A stretch of 64,000 bases of DNA from Apostichopus japonicus (GCF_037975245.1 NC_092573.1:11440001-11504000), one strand, 5' to 3'; shown: positions 26,516 through 39,080, numbered from the stretch's first letter. A program made the numbers and translations. Notes: a model not told the origin generated them from the sequence alone.

Positions 26516-26850
26516 ATACTATATGCAACCATATTATTGTGGAGGTTTCATATTATAGTATATATGATACAATATTATTGTATGATGCTATGTAAAACGG
26601 GTAATACAATATGTAACAATATTATTGTGGATGTTTTATATTATATTATTATGATAAAATATTATTGTATGATGCTATGTGAAACGGGTAATACAATATG
26701 CAACCATATTATTGTGGATGTTTTATATTATATTATTATGATACAATATTATTGTATGATGCTATGTGAAACGGGTAATACTATATGCAACAATATTATT
26801 GTGGATGTTGTATATTATATTGGAGGGGGTGGGTGGGTATGGGGGGGGGA
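26516..26850. repeat. 87-bp tandem repeat (about 3.5 copies) ending in a G-rich tract
   Basis: GATGCTATGT recurs at 26584, 26671 and 26758, giving an exact 87-bp period. Each unit contains ATATTATTGTGGATGTTTTA. The array ends at about 26822 in a G-rich tract (26821-26850) with quadruplex potential. The repetitive open frame through it is not a gene. Confidence 0.92.
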
Positions 26851-28505
26851 TACTGTTTAATACACGAATAAAGTCATCCTCATATTCCTCGAAGCTACAT
26901 TTTGCACCACATGGCTTGTGAATTTTCATCATGATCATTCGAATCAAACCATATCATATTTACACGTGTATACGTTATTCGGCGATCCTCAACCAATTTT
27001 ATAAGGGGGATATTTATATCAGATAAGATAAGCCTACATGAAATTATAAAGTTGACTCCACCATAATGTAATTGTTAACGTACTGAAGGCATCTCAGTTA
27101 AAGGGCCAGACTAGAAAAGCCAACTAGCTTCATCTGGTTTCTTTTGATTCCATACTTATGTTTAATGTTATTTTTTCGTGTATTGTATAATAATTGTGTA
27201 TGTGTGTATGTATTGCAATTGAAAATAAACGATACGATACGAAACGAAAACGAAAACGATATTAGGCAACAAAATAATGAAATTAGTCATAAACCTCCAT
27301 CGTTTTGAAGTGAATTTCTTTTATACACATCAGGTAAGATTAAGACGATTACGTGGGTTCATGGCTACGGTGTATGATATGCAGACGTCACTGAATGTCA
27401 TTTTATAAATATTCAATAGGTAAAGTAACCCTATACGGCAATTTATAGTATTTATAGTATCGGACCCTGCTAGTACTGCTTTTCATAACTTCGAATCCCC
27501 GTGTGATAATCTTGTAAATGTTTTTGGTTCGGTTCAGGTCTGACGAGAAGGGGCTGGGGGGAGGGGAGGTAACTAAAGGACCAGGCCTGGGTCAATTTTG
27601 GGACCCGCATGCATTGAATAACTTTCCCGTCGCCTGAATACAGTCATGTATGGGTAATGGCTGAATGTTGGGCCACTCTTGTTTGGAATAAGGAATACAA
27701 CAGAAGCACGATGCATATGGTGGATATAGTTCACTCCCTATGGGCCCATGACTATCAGCCTTAAGGCCTTAATTACTGACCTACACTGACCTGGCAAAGT
27801 GAACTAGTCATGTGAATCCTTCTTCTTCAGAGATTCACCTCACTAGCTGTTGACCACCCCTCCCCGCCCCGCACCCATCTTTATACATGTACCGTGATAG
27901 GCAGAAATATATCACACCCGGCCGGCACGCTACATGATGGACAAGTTAAAGTACTGTCCAACCTCAACGTCAACTTACTCAGCCCAAATGAAACTCCCAG
28001 GTTTACTCCTTCCCTAAAATTCCCCTTTCCCGCAACCCACTTCTCTAGAGTACTGGCTACATTATTTCAGAATGTGACTTGTGCGTATACTGAACTATTC
28101 CATAAAAATGCCTTAGAACAAATTGGAGAGTAAAGACATCCAGGAAAGTATGTTTTGAAAACTTCTAGCAATTATAGCGTGCTATAATTTGGGGCCTATA
28201 CTGACTACCTTTAACATCAACATTTGTGTATAGGATGGGGCTTAGCTTGCCCGTACAGTGGACATGTTTTAATTCTGCATCCGTAATATCATCACACCTG
28301 CTACGACAAATGTAGGACTTGGCTAACTAGTGCTGCCGGGGATATTTGGTTTGAACAGCAACTTACAATTTCCAATCCTCTGATTTGAAAATATATCCTG
28401 AGTCATTGCAGTTTACGCGTGTTGCAAAGTGAGCGAAAGTCTGCTGGAAAAAGTAACGTGGTGTAACAGTTCTCAGTGAAACTACAAACCGAACAGACTA
28501 GTATA
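26851..28505. other. No gene recognised
   Basis: AT-rich DNA with a simple CGATACGATACGAAACGAAAA stretch at about 27227-27258 and a G-rich patch at 27550-27568. No coding signal. Confidence 0.6.
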
Positions 28506-28665
28506 TGACGTCACTAAAAGTTTTGATCCGCCGCGCGCAATTAGCAGCAGACGTACAGTGCAACTAAGCACAGTACCATTTTAGCACAGTAGGCCTGTGT
28601 TAGGCCTAACTGAAACTTAGCTATGCTAAAACAATTCATAGGAGGGAAACTATTAATCTAACTGT
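28506..28665 (+). promoter_or_regulatory. Possible promoter and non-coding first exon of the YTHDC2 gene
   Basis: A full CRE palindrome TGACGTCA at 28506-28513 is followed by a small CpG-bearing stretch (CCGCCGCGCGC) and, 150 bp later, by a consensus donor CT|GTAAGTATG at 28664. The first recognised YTHDC2 exon begins at a strong acceptor (37871), so an upstream exon must exist somewhere. This is a guess from position and motifs. TGACGTCA also occurs at 4591 and 6182, where nothing suggests a gene. Confidence 0.2.
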
Positions 28666-29449
28666 AAGTATGCAAGGATTTATTTGAAAGTACCTAAATC
28701 GGTTACAAAGACACGGCGATAATATGATCATTGTGTTAGTTTTGTTACATGCTATTTTGAATATTTGAATGCAGACGATAACGCTGTTTGTCATTTCTGA
28801 CAGCCTGTATACAGTTGTATAGTAGAAATGCCAGTTCCACTACATAGGCCTAGGAGTAAGTATGGAACACTTGATACAGTGTTGGTCTATTGCTAGGCCT
28901 AGGCACATTGCGCTTAGCCTGTACATTAAATGTATATGGCATAGGTTATAGCCTAGCCTATAGCATAGACCTAGCCTACTTTACTGTACTGCAAGGGCTT
29001 ACTAAGTGAGGTCTAGACTAGTTACAATACATTGTTTGATTCAGTGATACTGATAGGAGTAGGCCAACCGTTAATTGTTAAAGCCCAGTCTAGGCCGAAA
29101 TGGAATTTAAAGGAAAACATGACATGACTAAAGCCTGGAGCACAAGCAAGATTTGTCTTTATTTGTAGGCCTACCTTAATTGTGCACATCAGATTATGCC
29201 GAACTTACGCCTACACTCTACCTTTTAGTTTTAAGTTAGACGAACACAGAAATTAATACACAGCAGCCATATCGCACATGCTGGCAACAAAACGCTTTTG
29301 TAGTGACTTGAACGTCACTCCGCCACCTTGGTACACCCCAAACTATGACTGTCCCCTACGTTATAGTAAGGAGGTTTCAACGAAATCCTGATCTTATGGT
29401 CAAAATATCTTTCATTTTCACATATACAGTAGAAACACTTGATCATGGG
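28666..29449. other. No gene recognised; TAGGCCTA-rich
   Basis: Several TAGGCCTA, TAGGCCT and AGCCTAGCC words occur between 28590 and 29200. No coding signal. Confidence 0.6.
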
Positions 29450-29472
29450 TCTGTTCACGTTAAAGCGCCCAA
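29450..29472 (+). repeat. Left terminal inverted repeat of the 4.85-kb unit
   Basis: Perfect 23-bp inverted match to 34278-34300. The core is GTTCACGTTAAAGCGCCCAA. Confidence 0.85.
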
Positions 29473-29813
29473 ATTAGCATAAATGGCATTTGGAGCATTG
29501 TGACAAAATAATTAGAGATTCTAGAGGTACAAATATTATCCCCATGGAGAGAGTCCACCTAGCTGTACCTACCGTAGCATAGACAATTTCCTGAGATATG
29601 CATATGGTATGCTATACTCCCAGAAGTGCCGAAATGTGGACGGAAAATGTTGCCATTTTTAAACTGCACAATTTGTACTTTGATCTATTCTGAACTCCAA
29701 AAGAGGATTACTCCAAATTTTGTCATGATTGAACTTTGTGGCTATAGATTCCCTCTCATAAATATTTCAGAAAATTTCATCGATGAATTTGCGTATTGCG
29801 AAACTGGACCAGT

Positions 29814-30423
29814 GTTTCGGACATCACTTTTTCCGTTCACATTTATACACCAATTTATGAGTGGCATAGTTTGGGGTTAAATAACAAATGTTGAAAGTGG
29901 TGGGCCTTTTCAGTACTGTCATAGTTGTATCAAATAAAATATGTATCAGATGCATGTCCATTCAGCCACATTTTACTACACGATAAAGTTAAACAACATG
30001 CAAAATGTTTCCGTCCACATTTTGGTGATGTCCGAAACGTCATGAAGCAACTAATATATGAAGTATGTTAAAACCCACAAGACTGTTTTGTTACTCTAGT
30101 TAAAGCATAAGTACTCCCTCGACTACAGTATGTACATGACACATTTCCACTCATCCGTTTTGATTTTATAACCATTTCAATTTTTCCGTCCATGTGTGTG
30201 ATGTCCGAAACACCAGTGATGTCCGAAACAAGTTTTAATTAATATTGCTTTATGTTGCTTGAAAAAAAGACACAATAGATGAGCACTTCATATATTATGA
30301 CAAGTTCTATTATTACAAACATACATACTGCACTACTCAAAACTTTTTCCATCTTTACCAAATATTATAGCAAAATAACCTTAAAAGTATGTTTCGGACA
30401 TCACCATGTGTTTCGGACATCAC
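29814..30423. repeat. Left cluster of the GTGATGTCCGAAAC motif (6 copies)
   Basis: Copies are at 29814-29827 (minus), 30025-30038 (plus), 30198-30211 (plus), 30216-30229 (plus), 30391-30404 (minus) and 30410-30423 (minus). The last four form two close pairs facing each other. A second word, TTTCCGTCCACATTT or variants, accompanies them at about 30008 and 30184 (plus) and 29634 (minus). Confidence 0.92.
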
Positions 30424-32497
30424 TTTTGTGAATCCAACATATTGTAAAACAGCACTAGTTAGTTTCAACTGAATGATTCAATTGGTTGATTTCAGTGTGC
30501 TAGAATACACTAAGATCCTACAACAGCATGCTTCTAAACTTTTGGTGTCATTTGACCAACATGTTTTTATCTTTTGATGACTTGTGACAAGTCTAAAATG
30601 ATATTCTACATATTTGGGTATGAATGTACTGGGAACATCAAATTACTTGGATTTTTCTAGAACTGACATCATAAACACTACAATTTTCCATCATTTACTG
30701 TTCAAGTACTGAAGAAGTAAAAAAAACGTGTAGTGAATTTTTTTCTGACATAACATGTAACAGGATGCCATCACAGTATATAGAAAGTAATGCTGCAATT
30801 GTCTGCTCATAGCTTGAATCAAGCTATTTGTCACAACCATAGAAAGCCTATGTATAGGCTAGAAGAACTACATCAAAGGGCACCCGGGTACCATGCATGG
30901 ACTGTCATGTGATGTGTTCCAGCTTCCATGGCGGTACCAATTTGATATTCCCAATATCATATTGAGAATTGTATTTGTTAATTACACACAATTGGAATAG
31001 GCCTAGACCAGTTTTGTAGCACAGTAGCTCATGTTTCTATCACATCGGTCTACAGCATAGTATGTCAACGTCACTTTGAAAAACTGAACACCGCTCAGTG
31101 TCGTCTGTCGCTCTATATGTATGGAATCAGTTTGCATCTACAGTATAATACCCTATGTCAGAGCAGTTTAACTGTTGATGGGAACTTGATGGTTGTCAAG
31201 AAAAGCTACCAGTACTTTGCGAAGATGTTAGCTAAGTAGTAGGACCGTGGAACGTGTCTGGTGATCTAACCTATAAATGTTGGTCAACGACTATAACTAT
31301 AATGTTAAGGTACAGACATTGCTAGGTAACTGTGTGTTGTCTGCTGCTCTAAGCCCAAATATACATTTACTGTACTAGTTAGTAAATCACAATGGGCAAT
31401 GTGGAGATAAATGCAGTATATCAGATTATTAGTACCTCCCTGGAACACATTACAGTACATGACCCTCTTTGACTGGTACGCGGATTTACTGTGTGATGAA
31501 ACCTCTAGCCTCTAGGTTTACTCGATGGTGTCTAAAGTATTAATATACACAGAGTGGTGCATCATGCATGACCATGTTTTCATTTCGAGTTGCTTCAGAC
31601 TTCAGAGCTTTAGCAATAAGTATACAGATATTTATCATTATGAAAATTAAAGATAAAGCTGACTTATTTGCTGAGCTGCTGTATACCATAACATCTAGGC
31701 CTTATACTTAAATGTAAGCTTAGGCCATAAGCTTAAATCAAAACAATCTTACAAAGTAAATCATTAAATTCATATGTGACAAGGAGTATTTGTACAAACC
31801 ATGAATACTTGTTTTTCACATTATAATGGCCAAGGCATAATGATGAATCTCAATAAAGAAGGATATTTAAACTAGTACTTATAGTACTACTAGTATAGGC
31901 TAAGTACTGTTGCTTAGCTACTGTATAGGCCAGTGGAAGAAATCTTCAACATTGGTAGATCCAGCTCAAAGGTGCATGGGGAGGGGGTGGGAGCGGGTGG
32001 GTACCATTTGAAGGGGTGCAAAATAGTTGTTATTGCTGACATTACAAAATAGGACCAAGCATTCTAGTGGAGTTTAGGATATGATACCTCCCCTCTGAAA
32101 ATTGTTTAAATAGTAGACTCAATGATACAGTACTAGCTAGAACAGGTGAGTGCCAAATTAGCTATGTAGGGATGTCTCCTGTGTACATCTGTATATTTAT
32201 TAAATGGTAAATATTTGCTGTTTGTTTCAATTATTGCAGACTTCATCTAGGTAATGATGGAAATGTGGAAACCGTAAAAGTTAAAAAGAATTCTATAACC
32301 CTTCTGAGGGAAAAATTTCTTTGCAGTCAATAATAATACCATTTTCTGCAAAATAATGTATAAGTTGATGTTTCTGGGAAGTGTTGGTGAATGCTGGCCA
32401 ATGCAAATGGTATGCTGGACAGGTAACGAATGTGGTGAAGCAGAGATTAACTTTATGCTAATGGTGGTCAATGAATGGTCACTATGTGGAGTGTTAT

Positions 32498-32720
32498 GGA
32501 GTGTTAGCTCAGTGGTTAACGCCGGTGCCTTTCAATCATAAGGTCCCGAGTTTGTGTCACTCCAAGATTAATGTATGTCGTCAAGTAACAGACTTGTTGA
32601 CAATTGACAATTCATAATCATGGTTGTTAAATATGAATCTAAGTAACTGACTTCGGTCACCTTGCGGCTTTGATAAGCCAATGATGGCTTCTTCGCGAGT
32701 TCCTGCTTGCAGGAGGATCT
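32498..32720 (+). mobile_element. tRNA-derived SINE, family A, copy 2
   Basis: Full-length copy of the SINE at 5261-5484, on the plus strand. It starts GGAGTGTTAGCTCAGTGG and ends GCAGGAGGATCT. The B box is damaged (GAGTTTGTGTC in place of GAGTTCGAGTC). It lies within the larger inverted-repeat unit and presumably inserted into it. Confidence 0.88.
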
Positions 32721-33157
32721 AAACTACATGTGTGTATTCTGGATATGTATGAATTGAGTATGTAGTAAACAGTGATAATTCATTAACTTAAAATGGGGTT
32801 ATCATTTATACCAAGCCTTCAGATTTTCACTTATCACCTATCTTTTCACCTATCAGCTCTGTCCAGATGTTCAATTTCAAATATGTGCCTCAGGGCATTT
32901 GTTTTCCCAAGAATTTACAGTGCCATTATTTTTCAGTACACCTTGTTGATTTCCCAGTCTATGGTGTTTTAATAAACTGCATTCCCTCAAAAATTCATAA
33001 TATCTGGTGTAAATCTGCTGCTGTCTGACTGTTGTGTATATTTTGAAGCAGACTTTTGTTGCTTGAACAGGTTTGAACAGCAAAATATTACTTCATATTG
33101 TTGGTACCTGCTGAAATATGTATTATTGTTATGCAGCTTTGTGAACATTTTTCCAAG

Positions 33158-33778
33158 GTGATGTCCGATACATTCAGTGATGTCCGAAACGCTCATAAAG
33201 TAACTTTTAATGAACACTGAGGATTTGAACTATAAGTTCAAAACTGTCATTAAGTATACCTTGTAGGTACTGTAGCTTGTCAACAACAAAGACCCCTTTG
33301 TTACAAATTTAACTTTTGATATGATTTGCGTTGTGTAGAAAACATTACAGTGATGTCCTAATACAGTTGTGGTGATGTCCGAAACATAGTTTAAGACAGT
33401 CTTATGCAAATCTATAAAACAAGTGTTTGCATTTTTCATTATTTCAAATGAATTTGATGCTGTTTGTTAACATCACATATCGTGATATACTGATATATAT
33501 TGCTAAGTAAGTATTAACAAGCATGTTTAATAATTGTCTTGTTGATCACTTGGATTACTTGTATCCCTTTTCTTTGTTTTGAACTTGGAACCTAGGAAGG
33601 GTCCATAGATCTCTTTTGGTACGGGTATCAACTTACTAAAATGCTTTTCAATTCATTATTATTGCCATTAAATGAACATCACTTGGTTTATTACTAAATA
33701 TTAGGTTTAATATATTAGGTAAACCATTGGTAGGTGATGTCCAAAACAAGATCATTTTGGAGGGGTGATGTCTGAAAC
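33158..33778. repeat. Right cluster of the GTGATGTCCGAAAC motif (6 copies)
   Basis: All six are on the plus strand: 33158-33171 (GATAC ending), 33177-33190, 33350-33364 (diverged), 33372-33385, 33734-33747 (CAAAAC ending) and 33765-33778 (TCTGAAAC ending). They form three pairs. Successive pairs start 192 and 384 bp apart. Confidence 0.92.
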
Positions 33779-34277
33779 AAGAGTCAAGAAAAAAAAAATT
33801 CTGAGAGGACAGGACCTATAATTTTCAGCTTTTGGTTAATATATGTGCTTATGTTGTGGTTTAATTTTATGGTATAATTGTTACTATTGATTTCAATTTT
33901 GTTCTTTAAAGAAAAACTTTTTTAACTTTATTTCAGGAAAAATTGAATATTATCTAACGATACTCTAATATTTTTTTAAAAACATCATCGATATAATTGA
34001 AAACTTGTCTTACAATAGCAAATTTTGTGTTAATAAAAAAAATAAAAACAGAATTCCCAAATGTAGCAGCAATGGAATGACACACCACCATTAAAAAAAG
34101 AACAAATTTTGGAAAATTTATAGATTGTCACACTTTCAACCATCATGAATATAATTTCCAGAATAGTTTAAGCTCTGGTCAATTCTGATTCATAAATTGC
34201 AGATATTAGTTATGTTATTTACTTAGAATAGAAGTTCTTTACTGTAATTTGAAAATTTGGTACATCAGGCAACCAAA

Positions 34278-34300
34278 TTGGGCGCTTTAACGTGAACAGA
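34278..34300 (-). repeat. Right terminal inverted repeat of the 4.85-kb unit
   Basis: TTGGGCGCTTTAACGTGAAC plus AGA, the perfect reverse complement of 29450-29472. Confidence 0.85.
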
Positions 34301-34306
34301 TCAATG

Positions 34307-37300
34307 CAACAGATAAGCTTGAATTTTGTGGGAAGAAATAAACTAGTTGAAATGAATTACAACGCATAGGTCCTTAGACACAGTTGTTCTTAATCTTTGA
34401 AGACATCCTAGCATGTTCCCTAATGTTGTACAATCTTATGTTATACCCTTGACCTGATACAAGAGCACACAGCCTATAGCCACTATATTGTTCACCATGC
34501 TAATTTGATAAGACTGAAATTGAAGGAAGATGGCAATGTTTTGGCCCCTGGGAAACAGCTAGGTACTCCAAGTTGGAGGGGAACCGGCAATTTATGGAGG
34601 GGCGTCAATACTTTAAGGAGGGGCTGAATACTCATGTGCTGTTACTTGTCAAATTTTTGTTAATATTCAAATGGAGCCATATTGCCATCCTAGAAAAATG
34701 CTCAGTGAATGGTAAAGACTGATACACTGCAAATGCATGTGAGGTCAAACATTTCCTTGATTTGTATGCAATTTAAGTTTATAACTGCTGAAGCTAAGTG
34801 AAAGATCTTCAAAAAATTGCTGCATGTACCTCACAGTAATGAAACAACCAAGATGCCATTATTGCTGTGTGAAAGGTGATGATGCAGGTGCTTCAAAAAT
34901 AGGTCAAAACCCATGCATATCACATCTGCATAACATTTTTGGATAGAACTTTCCAAAATGCCTTTCTCTGTACTTGCTGAGTATTTCAATGGATGTATCA
35001 GATCGTCGGTGTCGCTTAACAATGACTGACATGCTGTTTCTATGTTTTAATAATGTGCATGCCTTTATTGAAGAATATTAGAGTTACAATGGAACAAGGC
35101 ACAATCATGTTGTTGTATAAGTACTAGTTACAGCTTTCATCATTTGACTTTTCTGTGAGCACATTATAGACATATCACTGTAGGCTTTGTTTGCGCACAA
35201 GCCAATGTCTGTCAGGGGTCATTTATAACTAAGTACTGTATTGTGTGTTCCTGTAGAGGTATTTAAAAGTGCATGTTTTCATGGATGACTTTAGGGACAC
35301 AAGTTTTTCTGAGTGGAAGCAAATCCTTTAAATTCCTGGTAACAATACTGAGTGTAGAGTTGTAGACATTTTATGTGGTGTACAGTACATGATACTGTTC
35401 ATGATTGATCATGTTGGGTTGCGGGAATTCTCAGGTAGTGAAAAATGATTTTCGTAATCGTTTCCGATCATTTCCAGATACAGAGAGGGTAAGCCCAGGG
35501 TTTACAGAATGTACATTGCAGCAACATAAACCAACATGCAGTATGCCCACATGCACAGTATAGCACTGCATACACGTTGTACTCCAGCTAGCTTGTCATA
35601 CGTGCATGTGGCTGTGGGGTATAAATCAAGCGTGGTCACGGCCGCCAGGGTCTGTAGTGTACAAAGTATACATTACTTTACGTAACCATTAGTGCATATA
35701 TGTACAGTATCCACATTTTGTCTTTACTATTTAACAGAACATGCTAACTGCAAGTTAGCGAGGCAAAGGGGTGTGCATACAGCTTAAGTGTAGGATTTTA
35801 CCCTCATTACGGAACGTAATAAAATGTGATTTATTTCTTATTTTGTTTCTAATATGAATGGGGGCGATACTAACAAGCTACTATCACTTTTTGGGGCAGA
35901 TTATGATTTTAAAGAATAGGGATTTTCCATGTTTTATTTGAAGTGTTGAACACTTTCAGCAATTACTGGTTGTCTGTCGGACAATCTTGTCAGGGTTTTA
36001 GGTTGTCTGACGTGATTTTTGGTTGTCTCGGACAACCGGACGACCGTTCAATTTGAGCCTTATTAAAATACGGCAAAGATTCCCTTTCCTTTCCATTCTG
36101 CATATAAACACTTACAAATCTGTGTATTTTAATTAAATTTTTTATTTTAAGAATTTCTTACAATCTTTAAATTAATTTGGCACTTTATTGCCTAACGTTG
36201 AGACTCTACATAAAATAACAGTGTAGGTTGATGCTTGTGGGTGAGCTGTTGGTCTTCAAATTGCTGCCAGAGACAAGCCAGAAGTAGCTTCTATGTGATC
36301 AAGTTCTGTGGGACTAAATCAACCCCCCACCCAGACAAAATCGTTTCAGCAATATGTTGGATTTGATTCTCTGCAATGCTCATTAGAGTCTATACTATTC
36401 TCTGCCTATGCCCAGGGACCCTTAATACATGCCGCTATATCTTTAATGATCTTGGCAAGTTTCAGGTGGTGTAGTTAGGCTAAAGATATTGCATTAAATT
36501 TACTCAAAAGTGTCACTTACTACTACTGTAGGTCTCATTGTTGTATGAATTTTAACTATGTATTTTAACTATGCACAACATTAGGGACACCATGTCTTCA
36601 AACCAGTTGTGTTTGTTGGATGCCACACATATGTTTAACATGGCAGAATACATCATTTAACTAATAGCTATCGGCCTATGGTCTGAAAGTTTTTATGACA
36701 CGAAAGAACCGATTTTATTTCCAATTCTAGAGGTTATTGTTTGACAGTGCAGTAAAAAGCGATCAGCTGTAGTTCAAGTCTCAATTTGTGTTTGCCAAGT
36801 TTCAACTTTGACCTTTCCAGCTTACTGCCTTAAAAGCTCAGTGAAAATGACACCTATCAATGCAATTTTCATATTAATATTCATTATTTTTATTGAGTTT
36901 ATCTGTCGTTAAACATTTTGAGCTGTATAAAGTTCGCCAGATTTATTAACAAGTCCATAGATTCTACAAGCTTCAATCAAACTTTGCAAGCCCCGCCCAA
37001 CAAACCATGCGCCAATCAAATCTCTCTGTATTGTTTATGACAGTTAGGCCTAGGACTACTTTCAATTTCGTGGCTAGCCTGTGTTTGGTTTCTTCTCTTG
37101 AAAAGTATCTTTCTTTTTGTCTTACCATTGTAGCTTGCAAAATTGTGTCATTTTTTTCGATTGCAACGAATTAACAGGTGTTTTCAGACCTTTTCTCCGT
37201 GGAATCGGGTAAAAAAAAAGTGGGCGGTAGGAGTATATAGGTTCCATTTGTGTAATGAACATGTTGATATGGGCGGTCGCAGTGATTTTACGGTTAAAGC

Positions 37301-37870
37301 GTTCGCGCCATAAGGGCAACAGAAAATAAATTTCTTTCTTTAGATTGCGACAGATTTTTTCAATTAAACCCACCTGGTCTTCCTGCTTCGGAAGTTTGTT
37401 TTCCAAAGTTCATCAGCAAACACATATTGAGACTTTAAGACGCTTTGTACATACAAAGCTAAAAGCAATTCCATTGCAAGTATTTTCTACCTACAGTAGG
37501 AATAGTCAACAAAGCTTTGCCTGGGATTTAATTGGCTAATAGACCCTTACCAATTGTCTGCAAACATTCTTGCCTTGACATTCTTCCATTCTCAAAGTAT
37601 GATGTTGAACTTAACTACTGTAGTAACGTCACATTTTTACTGTGAATAGACCGTATCTGTGTTTGTGCTGCACTGTAGGTTATCATATATAGATCTACAT
37701 ATGTGTGTACACAACGTACACAAATGACATAATGGGTAACTAGAACACTAGGTTAGCAGTCCCTTTGACTCTTTTATTATCAGTGTTATGCATGCAAGAT
37801 CATTTCTTTTGGGATCACTTGAATTTAGAATTCAGTTCACTAATATTACATAAATTTTCCTTCTTTCCAG
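34307..37870. other. No coding exon recognised; GGTTGTC/GACAACC words at 35968-36050
   Basis: Probably 5' intron or upstream DNA of YTHDC2. A cluster of GGTTGTC and GGACAACC words at 35968-36050 resembles another near 40850-41160. The segment ends in the pyrimidine-rich acceptor TTTTCCTTCTTTCCAG at 37870. Confidence 0.55.
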
Positions 37871-37918
37871 TCATTTAGACAGTTTCAGTCAGGGAGTAGT
37901 GGGGTGCTGAATGCTGCA

Positions 37919-38015
37919 ATGGGGAAAAAAGCTGGTCGAGTCGTCGTGGATGAAGACTTCAAGATAGGTGTCGATGCCCTTGTGAAGAATTTTCGATACG
38001 ATGAAACCAAAAGAG
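37919..38015 (+). CDS. YTHDC2, coding exon with the N-terminus (partial)
   Basis: The exon starts at 37871 after TTCTTTCCAG. The best start is the ATG at 37919 (GCA ATG G, purine at -3 and G at +4). It encodes 32 residues plus one base, with VDEDFKIGVDALVKNFRY matching the conserved segment before the R3H domain of YTHDC2. The donor is GTAATA at 38016, phase 1. There is no in-frame stop between the acceptor and the ATG, so a coding upstream exon cannot be excluded. An out-of-frame ATG at 37911 opens a short uORF across the start. YTHDC2 is a 3'-5' RNA helicase and m6A reader that controls entry into meiosis in animals, acting in the cytoplasm. Confidence 0.9.
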
Positions 38016-38636
38016 GTAATATACAGTACAGTATAGTTTCTTGTTTTCAAGACCAATCCAAAACCCTAAATATGTGAATAGTTAAATTATGTTATGGTAA
38101 GTGGTTTTTATGCATCTTGTGTATCAAACTGTTCGCAATGGGCTACAGCAAATGCATGCACATGTGTTGCTTTAGGTGGTTTGCCATTGAAACAGCTACT
38201 GTCAATAAAAGTCGTCTGACATGCCACAATTTTAGAGGCACTTTTTGAATCGAGCTAAGACCTTTTTGCATCCATCCTTAAACAAATTCTTGTGAAAAGA
38301 AACTGTTTGAGAAAAATTTTTGAGATAAAATTTATTTTGAAGACTAAGTAGAGATGCTGATATAATGGAACCTGATGTTGTAAAAATAAATAAAATATAT
38401 ACGGTATAGAGTTGTTGTGTTTGCTTGAATGATTTACCCCAAACGAAGAAAGTGGACTTTAATAGAAAGATCTTCCCATTATTTATAAACAACTGTCAAG
38501 TCTACGTCATTGAGTAGCTTTTAACACTATGCAGACATTCCAGCATATCACATCCCATTTTATAGATAATAGATTCAGATTGCGTTAGCAACGTAATGGA
38601 TGCTTAAAAGTTTATCAGTGGAAACAAACAATTTAC

Positions 38637-38890
38637 CATGGATGCATGTGTTTCCTAGTTATGCTGTTAATCAGTAAAATATTGCTTTGATTATATACTT
38701 TAAATGTTCAGTTCACTCAGGTATTACTCTTATGTCACAAAGGTATACTTGTAAATAAGGCTGCATGGATGCATGTGTTTCCTAGTTATGCTGTTAATCA
38801 GTAAAATATTGCTTTGATTATATACTTTAAATGTTCAGTTCACTCAGGTATTACTCTTATGTCACAAAGGTATACTTGTAAATAAGGCTG
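38637..38890. repeat. Tandem duplication of 127 bp, apparently identical copies
   Basis: 38637-38763 and 38764-38890 look identical from CATGGATGCATGTGTTTCC to TAAATAAGGCTG. It lies inside the first YTHDC2 intron of the window. The identity points to a very recent duplication or an assembly artefact. Confidence 0.95.
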
Positions 38891-39080
38891 CAGGGTTTGG
38901 CTGAAGTAAAAACGGTCGTTTTTTTAAAATATTAGTAAAACCGGTTTAAACGGAAAAACAGGTATTTACCAATGTGTATGATACGTACACAAGCTCATTG
39001 TCTATGTAACCCAATTTTCTTCCACACAAAAGGCTCACATATTTGACAGTAAGTTGTATTAGCGTCCATATGTTATAAAT

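Larger units (their letters stand above)
29450..34300. mobile_element. Unrecognised 4.85-kb DNA transposon-like unit with TIRs and subterminal motif clusters
   Basis: A 23-bp perfect inverted repeat bounds the unit: TCTGTTCACGTTAAAGCGCC plus CAA at 29450-29472, and its complement at 34278-34300. Allowing two mismatches, the match extends outward to 29 bp (29444 and 34306). Two clusters of GTGATGTCCGAAAC lie 0.36-0.97 kb from the left end and 0.52-1.14 kb from the right end, as transposase-binding subterminal repeats do in some superfamilies. I see no transposase and no clear target duplication. A SINE sits inside (32498-32720). The superfamily is unknown and mobility is inferred only from the architecture. 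Confidence 0.6.

Noticed and set aside
26537-26860. Repetitive 107-codon open frame
   Set aside because: It is a read-through of the 87-bp tandem repeat, whose length is a multiple of three.
29335-29878. 13-bp inverted repeat ACCCCAAACTATG / CATAGTTTGGGGT as element ends
   Set aside because: The outer copy lies outside the better-supported 23-bp TIR and there is no flanking duplication; probably chance.
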